Below are positions 14,987 through 21,332 of a stretch of DNA of 64,000 nt, piece after piece. The stretch is from JANMDU01 sp031375105 (GTDB lineage Bacteria > Pseudomonadota > Gammaproteobacteria > Burkholderiales > Burkholderiaceae_C), in NCBI GenBank assembly GCA_031375105.1, contig JANMHJ010000051.1:3563-67562 (forward strand). Direction: 5' to 3'. The notes below the pieces were generated by a model that was given only the letters and a program-made list of their open reading frames with translations, was not told where the DNA came from and ran no database searches. Positions within the stretch are counted from its first letter, which is position 1; each line of letters opens with the position of its first letter. Made by a program: the position numbers and the translations under genes.

Positions 14987-15322
14987 AAATTTCATACACT
15001 GGTTGCCGCTTTGAGCCTCGCTTTCGCGGGCTCGGTCTTTGCCCAAACCACCACGCAAGCCACGATGCCTCGTGTGGACAAACGCGAGGCCAATCAACAG
15101 CAGCGCATTGATCAAGGCGTGGCCTCGGGCCAGCTCAATCAAAAAGAAACCACTCGCCTAGAAAATGGCCAAGCACGTGTGAACCAAGCCGAGGCACATG
15201 CCAAAGCCGATGGCAAAGTAACGCGCCGTGAGAAAAAACATCTCGATCACATGCAAGACAAACAAAACCGCAGCATCAAGCGCAATAAGCACGACAAACA
15301 GATGTTCAAACCAGCAGGTTGA
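14984..15322 (+). CDS. Small exported basic helical protein of unknown function
   Basis: A 112-residue protein with a clear signal peptide (MKFHTLVAALSLAFAGSVFA, cut after AxA). The mature part is highly charged and helical: VDKREANQQQRIDQGVASG, then KADGKVTRREKKHLDHMQD, ending in a Lys/His-rich tail. Small periplasmic proteins of this composition are common in Burkholderiales and uncharacterised. The start at 14984 is set by GGAG in the tandem repeat. Two further in-frame ATGs upstream would put six or twelve extra residues before the signal. Confidence 0.75.
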   Translation: MKFHTLVAALSLAFAGSVFAQTTTQATMPRVDKREANQQQRIDQGVASGQLNQKETTRLENGQARVNQAEAHAKADGKVTRREKKHLDHMQDKQNRSIKRNKHDKQMFKPAG

Positions 15323-15341
15323 TCGCTAACGCGTTAGACAA

Positions 15342-15376
15342 CAGATGCGGCTGGGCGCTTCGTGCCACCGCATCTG
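15342..15376. terminator. Stem-loop between convergent genes
   Basis: CAGATGCGG (15342-15350) pairs with CCGCATCTG (15368-15376), with an additional TGG/CCA inside. It lies between the stops of the small exported protein and the convergent reductase. No T-run follows on either strand, so termination is only suggested. Confidence 0.4.
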
Positions 15377-15385
15377 CTGGGTGAT

Positions 15386-16459
15386 TCAAGCCTTGGCTTT
15401 GTCCGCTTCGGTGGTAAACGAGTCTGCGTAAAACTCATCGGTTGGCAACCCGCACTTGCCCACAAAATCTCGCTGCGCAGAATCCACGACAATCGGCGCG
15501 CCGCAGGCATAGGCTTGGTAGCCGCTCATATCCGGCAGATCCGCTACAGCCGCTTGATGCACAAAGCCTGTGCGCCCGCTCCAGCCGTCTTCTGGCAGCG
15601 CATCTGACACCACCGGCACATAGCGTAAATTGGGCATCTCTGCGCAGCGTGCTTTGATCCATGCATCCATGTACAAATCTGCCGGGCGACGGCCACCCCA
15701 GTAGAGCACCGCAGGGCGCGTGATGTTTTTGAATTGCATGTGCTCAATCAAGGCCTTGATCGGCGCAAAGCCTGTACCCGACGCAAGAAACACGATCGGC
15801 TTATCGCTCTCGCGCAAATAAAAGCTGCCATACGGCCCTTCAATGCGCAGAATTTCTTTTTCTTTCATCGCGCCAAACACGTGGTCGGTAAATTTGCCGC
15901 CGGGCATGTGGCGAATGTGCAGCTCAATCATCGGCGCGCCAAGCGGTGTGTCAGCTGGCGCACCTTCTGCGGCAGGCGCTTGCAACGTATGCGGCGCATT
16001 GCCCATGCTGTAAGCGCGGCGAGCGCCATCACGCAGCATGAATTCCACATACTGCCCCGCGTGATACTGCACCACATCGTTCGCGGGTAATTGCAATTTC
16101 ACCAGCATCACGTCATGCGAGAGCTTTTCCAAATGCATCACACGGCTGGGCATTTTCTTGATAGGGAAAGCGCCTGCTTCGGTGACTTGTTTGGATTCAA
16201 GCACCACGTCTGACAGCGGTTTGGCGCAGCAAGTCAGCACAAAGCCGTTTTCTTCTTCCTCGGCGCTCAAGGCCTTGGCTTGATGCGGCCCATGTTCCAC
16301 GCTCCCCGAGAGTTTTTTGCATTTGCAACTGCCGCAAGCGCCATCTTTGCAGCCATAGGGCAGGCCAATGCCTTGGCTGATGCCTGAGGCGAGTATGAAT
16401 TGATCAGGTGCGACCGTGAAGCTGCGTCCGCTGGGTTCGATGGTGATGTTGAAAGACAT
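15386..16459 (-). CDS. Ferredoxin-type NAD(P)H-dependent reductase (CDP-6-deoxy-glucoseen reductase-like)
   Basis: A 357-residue protein. An N-terminal plant-type 2Fe-2S domain has the ligands in GCKDGACGSCKCK (about 35-47) and a further CC near residue 76. Then an FNR-type FAD domain (GQYVEFMLRDGARRAYSMGN) and an NAD domain (FLASGTGFAPIKALIEH) follow. It resembles the AscD/RfbI-like reductases often annotated as CDP-6-deoxy-delta-3,4-glucoseen reductase, and also oxygenase reductase components. No sugar-nucleotide genes are near, so the partner is unknown. Start at the ATG at 16459, next to the cluster-binding domain. Confidence 0.85.
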   Translation of the reverse strand: MSFNITIEPSGRSFTVAPDQFILASGISQGIGLPYGCKDGACGSCKCKKLSGSVEHGPHQAKALSAEEEENGFVLTCCAKPLSDVVLESKQVTEAGAFPIKKMPSRVMHLEKLSHDVMLVKLQLPANDVVQYHAGQYVEFMLRDGARRAYSMGNAPHTLQAPAAEGAPADTPLGAPMIELHIRHMPGGKFTDHVFGAMKEKEILRIEGPYGSFYLRESDKPIVFLASGTGFAPIKALIEHMQFKNITRPAVLYWGGRRPADLYMDAWIKARCAEMPNLRYVPVVSDALPEDGWSGRTGFVHQAAVADLPDMSGYQAYACGAPIVVDSAQRDFVGKCGLPTDEFYADSFTTEADKAKA

Positions 16460-16476
16460 AAGACAATAGGACTTGT

Positions 16477-17421
16477 TTGATTTTTTACCCCCCAATTTTG
16501 CCCTCAAATCAAAACCCCCTCGGCGCACTGCCCCGCCGCTTTCGCCAACAACGGATATTGATCGTTGGCTGCGGCGATGTGGGTCTGCGCGTGGCAGCCC
16601 AGTTGCCAAGTCGTGTGCGCAAGCTCGCGCTCACCTCCTCTCCAGAGCGCGTGTGCGAGCTACGAGCGGCTGGCGTTCAAGCGTTTGTCGGCAATCTAGA
16701 CGCACCGGCCACGCTGCGCCGCCTGGCCGGCATTGCCGACCGCGTGCTGCACCTCGCCCCACCGCCAACAGACAACACCGCGCATTGGTGGCTTGACCCA
16801 CGCACAGCGCATCTGCTGCAAGCCCTGCGCCGCCGCAGCCTGCCCACACACTTCGTCTATGGATCAACCACTGGTGTGTATGGGAACAGCGCTGGCGAAT
16901 GGGTGAGCGAAGCGCGCCCGACCTCTGCGCACACGCCGCGTGCGCATCGCCGTGTGGATGCTGAATCACAAGTGAAACTCTTTGGCCGCAATGGCGTGAG
17001 CGCAAGCATTCTGCGCATTCCCGGCATCTACGCGCCTGACCGCGATGGCGGCACACCGCGCACCCGCCTGCTCAAAGGCACACCGGTGCTGCTACCGCAA
17101 GACGATGTGTACACCAACCACATTCACGCCAACGATCTGGCTCGCGCCTGTATCAACGCCCTTTGGCGCGGCAAGCCGCAGCGTGTCTACAACGTAAGCG
17201 ACGACACGCAATTCAAGATGGGCGATTACTTCGATGCCGCCGCCGACCTGTATGGCCTACCCCGCCCACCCCGCATCAGCCGCGAAACTGCGCAAGGCCA
17301 ATTGCCTTTGAACCTGCTGAGCTTTATGAGCGAATCACGGCGGCTTTTGAATGAACGGATGAAGCGGGAGTTACGGGTGGTACTCCAATATCCGCAGGTT
17401 TTAGATGGGTTGAGGATTTAA
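16477..17421 (+). CDS. NAD-dependent epimerase/dehydratase family protein
   Basis: An extended short-chain dehydrogenase-type protein of up to 314 residues. The Rossmann motif RILIVGCGDVGLRVA (about 26-40) is followed by FVYGSTTGVYGNSAGEWV (about 126-143, with the Tyr of the catalytic region), then LRIPGIYAPDR. It is of the YeeZ-like group. No ATG precedes the domain: the longest frame begins with TTG at 16477 and another TTG lies at 16498, so the true start is uncertain. The gene is divergent from the reductase with only 17 bp between starts. Substrate unknown. Confidence 0.8.
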   Translation: MIFYPPILPSNQNPLGALPRRFRQQRILIVGCGDVGLRVAAQLPSRVRKLALTSSPERVCELRAAGVQAFVGNLDAPATLRRLAGIADRVLHLAPPPTDNTAHWWLDPRTAHLLQALRRRSLPTHFVYGSTTGVYGNSAGEWVSEARPTSAHTPRAHRRVDAESQVKLFGRNGVSASILRIPGIYAPDRDGGTPRTRLLKGTPVLLPQDDVYTNHIHANDLARACINALWRGKPQRVYNVSDDTQFKMGDYFDAAADLYGLPRPPRISRETAQGQLPLNLLSFMSESRRLLNERMKRELRVVLQYPQVLDGLRI

Positions 17422-17439
17422 GCCATTTTTGGTCTGTAG

Positions 17440-17479
17440 CCGACGTATTTATTGCGTAGTTTGCTATTGTTTTTATAGT
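17440..17479 (-). repeat. 40-bp dispersed repeat, intergenic
   Basis: On the minus strand: ACTATAAAAACAATAGCAAA followed by CTACGCAATAAATACGTCGG, exactly 40 bp. It lies after the epimerase stop, in a 177-bp gap that otherwise holds nothing recognisable. Confidence 0.8.
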
Positions 17480-17598
17480 TTTACTTTTTGGTGATCGGAA
17501 GGTTTCTTTTTGGGTAGAGCGGCGGGAGACCATGAAGCCATGACGCATATGCCGAGCACAGGCCAGTGCACCAACCATCAAGGCGCCAAAACAAAACC

Positions 17599-18048
17599 TC
17601 AACCAGCCAACCAGTCAAGCACAGGCAAAGCCCCCGGCAAAATTGGCGACACATCACAAGGTAAAGCCTGCCAACGCATCTCCTGCCCCTCACGCATCTC
17701 AAACGCACCGCTCCACTCATGCACCTTGCAAAAATGAAGCCGCACCAACGCATGCGGGTAGTCCACCACCTGCTCTTTCCAAGGATGCACTGCGCCAATC
17801 GTGATGCCAATCTCCTCGACCAACTCACGCCGCAGTGCCTCGGCCAGCGTTTCACCGCGCTCAATCTTGCCGCCCGGAAACTCCCAATAACCCGCATACA
17901 CCTTGCCTGCAGGCCGCGTCGTCATCAAAAAGCGGCTGTCCGCCTGCATCAAAATGCCCACGGCGACATCCACGATTTTTCTCTGACCTGAATCATCCAA
18001 GCCCTCACGGGGGATGTGGCTGTCGGCTTGAAGAGTGGTATTTTGCAT
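17599..18048 (-). CDS. MutT-like Nudix hydrolase
   Basis: A 149-residue Nudix protein. The Nudix box is complete: GGKIERGETLAEALRRELVE followed by EIG (about 59-81). WEFPGGK before it is typical of MutT, which removes 8-oxo-dGTP from the nucleotide pool. Here the gene is in a run of minus-strand genes, downstream of the YqiA-like esterase. The ATG at 18048 is chosen because it begins the usual short N-terminal extension. A longer frame from 18123 would overlap the esterase gene. Confidence 0.88.
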   Translation of the reverse strand: MQNTTLQADSHIPREGLDDSGQRKIVDVAVGILMQADSRFLMTTRPAGKVYAGYWEFPGGKIERGETLAEALRRELVEEIGITIGAVHPWKEQVVDYPHALVRLHFCKVHEWSGAFEMREGQEMRWQALPCDVSPILPGALPVLDWLAG

Positions 18049-18107
18049 AGAAAGAAAGTAACGCTGAAAGTGCAAAGATTTTGAAAAACCGCAAAAAATA
18101 CTTTGAT

Positions 18108-18728
18108 TTATTCGCCCCGACAAAACGTCAGCACCTCATCCACATACATCTCAAAATCGCTGATCGCATGATCGCCGCCTTCAAGCAGGCGCGTCAATCC
18201 AGCGGGATAGCGTTGCGTCATCTCGCGCCACTTTAAAACTTCGTCGCCCTTGGTGATGATGGCCATATAGCGTTCGGGACGTGTGAAGGCTTGGGTTTCG
18301 ATCACTTTGAGCTCCTCCACATGCTGCTGAGTAAAAACGAAATCGCCTTGCGTATGCCAATTCTTCACACGCCCAATGTAAGCCGACAAATCCCGCGCGG
18401 GATAAGGCGCAGGATTGAGCAGTGTGCAGCGCGCATAGATGCCCACGCGCAGTAGACGCTCAGTTAGCGCCGCAGCATAAAAGCCACCGAGTGAAGAACC
18501 TATCACCGCGAACGGTTGTTTTTTCGTTGCTTCATCTTGTGAGATGCCATCTTTCAGCGCCCACTGCCAAATCAACTCAAACGCCTGTGCAGGCGAAGGC
18601 GGCAATTGCGGGCAATGCCACTCGATCCCCGCTTTCTTCCGATTCGCTGCACGCACCTTAGCCGCCATCAACTTCGCTTTGGAAGACTGCGGGGAAGAGC
18701 GGAAACCGTGAAGATAGAGCAGGCGCAT
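18108..18728 (-). CDS. YqiA/YcfP family alpha/beta-fold esterase
   Basis: A 206-residue small alpha/beta hydrolase: it starts directly with the first strand LLYLHGFRSSPQSSKA, the nucleophile elbow is VIGSSLGGFYA (about 80-90), and the catalytic His is in GGDHAISDFE (about 184-193). This is the pattern of the UPF0227/YqiA esterases, whose natural substrates are unknown. The start overlaps the end of the YidD-like gene by about 70 bp on the same strand. Confidence 0.85.
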   Translation of the reverse strand: MRLLYLHGFRSSPQSSKAKLMAAKVRAANRKKAGIEWHCPQLPPSPAQAFELIWQWALKDGISQDEATKKQPFAVIGSSLGGFYAAALTERLLRVGIYARCTLLNPAPYPARDLSAYIGRVKNWHTQGDFVFTQQHVEELKVIETQAFTRPERYMAIITKGDEVLKWREMTQRYPAGLTRLLEGGDHAISDFEMYVDEVLTFCRGE

Positions 18729-19125
18729 GCCCTGACTTTAAGCGATACTCAAAACGAGCAATCGCAAGGCGCTGCATCACAAGGCAGACTGCTGGCTGCA
18801 TCAAGCAAGTCACAGGGCGAGGGTGCGCAATCGTCGCAATCATTGTTTTTCTTTTTTTGGAATCGGAGGCCACGGCGTTAGCGCTCATCAATGTTCTTTT
18901 CGCGAGTAACTTTTGATAGGCCAGCTTGCAGCGCTCAAATTGTCTGGGCAAGGCGGCGAGAAAGGCCAAGAGTCCAAGTCTTTGAACAATCGCTCGCCCA
19001 TAACTGGAGCAAGAGCGTTTCCCGGTGTGTGCGCGATATGCGCAGCAAAAGCCTTTGTGGGGAGAGAGGTAGCGTTGATAAGCGCCAATAGCGGAATCGG
19101 TGAACTGCGCGGCCAGTGTGCCCAT
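18658..19125 (-). CDS. yidD: YidD-like membrane insertion factor with a long C-terminal extension
   Basis: Residues 10-60 match the YidD family: AIGAYQRYLSPHKGFCCAYR, then GKRSCSSYGRAIVQRLG, then LPRQFERC. YidD assists YidC-dependent membrane insertion and normally sits between rnpA and yidC. Here it is far from that locus and carries an extra tail of roughly 90 residues that overlaps the YqiA-like gene in another frame. This variant, with CCAYR-HTG instead of the usual C.F.P.C pattern, is a sub-type I recall in Burkholderiales only vaguely. The tail may be less reliable than the core. Confidence 0.7.
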   Translation of the reverse strand: MGTLAAQFTDSAIGAYQRYLSPHKGFCCAYRAHTGKRSCSSYGRAIVQRLGLLAFLAALPRQFERCKLAYQKLLAKRTLMSANAVASDSKKRKTMIATIAHPRPVTCLMQPAVCLVMQRLAIARFEYRLKSGHAPALSSRFPLFPAVFQSEVDGG

Positions 19126-19167
19126 GCATGCTTTCGGTTGTTGCGAAGCAGTTAGCGTAATGCGGAT

Positions 19168-20160
19168 TTATGGGTAAGCAAACGGCGACGGGCTGTTGAG
19201 TGTGACTTCTTGCACAGTTGCCGGATGATTGAACCCTAGCTTCCAAGCATGCAAATACATCCGCTTCATTCCCGCTTTGATCAGCGCTTTGTTCAGCTCA
19301 AAATCGCCATACTTGTCGTCGCCCAAAATCGGATGCCCGTGGTGCGCGAGGTGGACGCGGATTTGGTGGGTGCGGCCGGTTTTGATGGTGACTTCTAGCA
19401 GGCTGGCTTGTTCGCCTGTCGGTAGCGTGAGGGCTTTGGCGACTTTGACGAGAGTGATGGAGCGCATGCCGTTCGGGTCATCTTTGGTCACCACTTTCAC
19501 TCTGCGCTCGCCGTCTTCGTCGCCGCCGTTGACCAAGTATTTATGCAGTGGCAGGTCAATCACTTTGAGCTTGGGATTCCATGCGCCTTTCACCAAAGCG
19601 AGATAGGTTTTGCCGGTTTCGCGGGCTTTGAATTGGGCTTGCAGATTCACCAATGCGCTGCGGCGTTTGGCGATCAGCAGGATGCCGCTGGTGTCGCGGT
19701 CGAGGCGGTGAACAAGCTCTAGGAATTTTGCTCCGCCCGGCTCTCCTACTCTTCTGGCACGGCGCAGTTGCTCGATCACGCCGAAGCTCACGCCCGAGCC
19801 GCCATGTACTGCCACGCCTTCGGGTTTGTCAATCGCCAGAAAATAATCATCTTCAAACAAAATCGGAAATTCGCGCGGCGGCGTGTGGGCTGGGCCGCTT
19901 TGCTGCGCGGCGGCTTGTGGTGCAGCGTTATCAGTCAAACGAATCGGCGGCACGCGCACCACATCGCCCACAGCCAAGCGCGTGTCCACCTGCGCACGGC
20001 CTTTGTTGATGCGCACCTCGCCTGAACGGATGATGCGATACACATGCGTCTTGGGTACGCCTTTGCACACGCGCAGCAGGAAATTGTCTAAGCGCTGGCC
20101 TTCAGAGGCGGCATCGATGGTGAGCAGACTCACCCTAGGCAAGGCTTCAGTAGTGACCAC
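19168..20160 (-). CDS. rluC: 23S rRNA pseudouridine synthase RluC
   Basis: A 330-residue RluA-family enzyme: an N-terminal S4 RNA-binding domain (GQRLDNFLLRVCKGVPKTHV), then the catalytic motif LVHRLDRDTSGILLI (about 154-168, active Asp), and TGRTHQIRVHLAHHGHPILG (about 276-295). RluC modifies U955, U2504 and U2580 of 23S rRNA. rluC beside rne on the opposite strand is common in proteobacteria. The frame opens with GTG at 20160, which overlaps the end of yoeB by 14 bp. Another GTG at 20133 is possible. Confidence 0.92.
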   Translation of the reverse strand: MVTTEALPRVSLLTIDAASEGQRLDNFLLRVCKGVPKTHVYRIIRSGEVRINKGRAQVDTRLAVGDVVRVPPIRLTDNAAPQAAAQQSGPAHTPPREFPILFEDDYFLAIDKPEGVAVHGGSGVSFGVIEQLRRARRVGEPGGAKFLELVHRLDRDTSGILLIAKRRSALVNLQAQFKARETGKTYLALVKGAWNPKLKVIDLPLHKYLVNGGDEDGERRVKVVTKDDPNGMRSITLVKVAKALTLPTGEQASLLEVTIKTGRTHQIRVHLAHHGHPILGDDKYGDFELNKALIKAGMKRMYLHAWKLGFNHPATVQEVTLNSPSPFAYP

Positions 20161-20398
20161 GACACTGCGCGATGATCAACTCATCGTCTTCGATACGGTA
20201 AACAATGCGGTGCTCGTCGGTGATGCGGCGTGACCAGAAGCCGCTCAGATCGTTTTTCAGCGCCTCGGGTTTGCCGATACCGTCAAAGGGTTTTCGCTGA
20301 ATGTCTCGGATGAGTTGGTTGATTTTTTTCAGGATCATCCGTTCTTCTTTTTGCCAGTACTGGTAATCCTCCCAGCCAGCGTCTTCAAAGGCGATCAT
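20147..20398 (-). CDS. yoeB: YoeB toxin (ribosome-dependent mRNA endonuclease)
   Basis: An 83-residue protein that aligns along its length with E. coli YoeB from memory: KPEALKNDLSGFWSRRITDE, then HRIVYRIEDD and CRGHY at the end. The catalytic residues of YoeB are kept one position earlier (Glu45, Arg64, His82, Tyr83). YoeB cuts mRNA on the ribosome when freed from YefM. The ATG overlaps the antitoxin TGA (ATGA). The end of the gene overlaps the rluC start. Confidence 0.95.
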   Translation of the reverse strand: MIAFEDAGWEDYQYWQKEERMILKKINQLIRDIQRKPFDGIGKPEALKNDLSGFWSRRITDEHRIVYRIEDDELIIAQCRGHY

Positions 20399-20649
20399 TG
20401 TTCGTCAAGCTCGCGCTTCGTCACATTTCTGCGGTTGCGGATGTTTTCTACCGATTTAAGCAAGCGCGGCCCGTTTTTGCCGCTGAGCAAAAACATCGTT
20501 TCCTTCCAAGATTCAAATTCGCGCAGGCTCATGAGCACGGTGGCTTCACCCTTTTGGCGCGTGATCACCGTGAAATCGCTGTCATTGATGACACGATCAA
20601 GGTGTTTGGCCAGGTTGTTGCGAGCTTCGGAGTAGGTGATGGCTTGCAT
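20395..20649 (-). CDS. yefM: YefM antitoxin
   Basis: An 84-residue Phd/YefM protein: MQAITYSEARNNLAKHLDRV at the N-terminus (DNA binding and dimerisation), EATVLMSLREFESWKETMF in the middle, and a basic C-terminal tail that would fill the YoeB active site. Start at the ATG at 20649, behind AAAGGA; seven extra codons upstream are unlikely. Together with YoeB it should repress its own promoter, and a TGTACA site is present upstream. Confidence 0.93.
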   Translation of the reverse strand: MQAITYSEARNNLAKHLDRVINDSDFTVITRQKGEATVLMSLREFESWKETMFLLSGKNGPRLLKSVENIRNRRNVTKRELDEQ

Positions 20650-20669
20650 AGAAAGTCCTTTACGGTTCA

Positions 20670-20690
20670 TTGTACAAAATATTGATCAAT
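20670..20690. promoter_or_regulatory. YefM-YoeB operator candidates
   Basis: TTGTACAA (20670-20677) contains the TGTACA core known from the E. coli yefM-yoeB operator. A second perfect palindrome, ATTGATCAAT (20681-20690), lies 3 bp further upstream. On the minus strand TACAAT overlaps the first palindrome and could be the -10 box. Confidence 0.65.
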
Positions 20691-21072
20691 GATGCTTGTC
20701 TTGCGATGCGTAGCAACACCGTAAACCCGCCTATAATGACACTTACCAATTGACGCGAACAAAGCGCTCTTAAGTGCATGATTTACAAGTATTTAGGACA
20801 CAACGAAGCGGAGATTGGCGGTTGATGCCACCGGTTTTTTCGGGGCGCAGGCGGGCAAACCAGAGTTTGCAGCGGCGTTCTAGCTGAATCGGGCGAGCGG
20901 ATGCGAATGAAACTCTTCACGGAATACTCGCAGGCAGTGGCTTCGGAAATCTTTCCAAAACACTTCCTGCACACGGACACACTGGATTTTTGAATGTTAA
21001 TGCTGCTGGTATGGATCACGACTTGGTTGGAGCGCTCACGCAGCGCATTTTCCATCCAAAAAAGCCTACTAG

Positions 21073-21113
21073 CCGTTATAAAACCTGCGCAGTTTGCTAT
21101 TAATTTAATAGTA
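21073..21113 (-). repeat. 40-bp dispersed repeat in the rne leader
   Basis: On the minus strand: TACTATTAAATTAATAGCAA followed by ACTGCGCAGGTTTTATAACG and a final G. This is one of the copies closest to the family consensus. Confidence 0.92.
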
Positions 21114-21299
21114 ACCAAATGGCTTACCGAGCCTCGCGCCCATTCTCCCCAACTGCTTCCAGCGCCTGTGTGCGATGCCTAAGGGCCTGAAATACCGGCT
21201 TGGTATTTCTCCCGCAGCTCGCACCCTTTCGGCACCTTCCTGGTTTCAACGCTGATCCTCAAGGCATCGTTTGACTCGACATGAGTCTGTTGACTAGCT

Positions 21300-21319
21300 G
21301 CTGCTCAAAAAAGAGCAGC
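21300..21319 (+). promoter_or_regulatory. Stem-loop directly before the rne ribosome site
   Basis: GCTGCTC (21300-21306), an AAAAAA loop, and GAGCAGC (21313-21319) form a perfect 7-bp stem. The ribosome site GAAGGAG begins at the next base but one, and the ATG is 13 nt after the stem. Such a hairpin could be a cleavage or binding site for RNase E autocontrol. That is inference from position. Confidence 0.5.
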
Positions 21320-21332
21320 GAAGGAGAAACGC

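Larger units (their letters stand above)
20691..21332 (+). other. Long region upstream of rne, probable RNase E leader
   Basis: No coding frame here looks real. TATAAT at 20732-20737 is a possible -10 box with only a weak -35; a start near 20744 would give a leader of about 590 nt. RNase E mRNAs in other bacteria have long 5-prime leaders through which the enzyme controls its own level. The region carries one 40-bp repeat (21073-21113) and a stem-loop just before the ribosome site (21300-21319). The rest shows no feature I can name. Confidence 0.45.

Noticed and set aside
20783..21118. 111-codon minus-strand frame in the rne leader
   Set aside because: Begins inside a 40-bp repeat and shows no domain or ribosome site.
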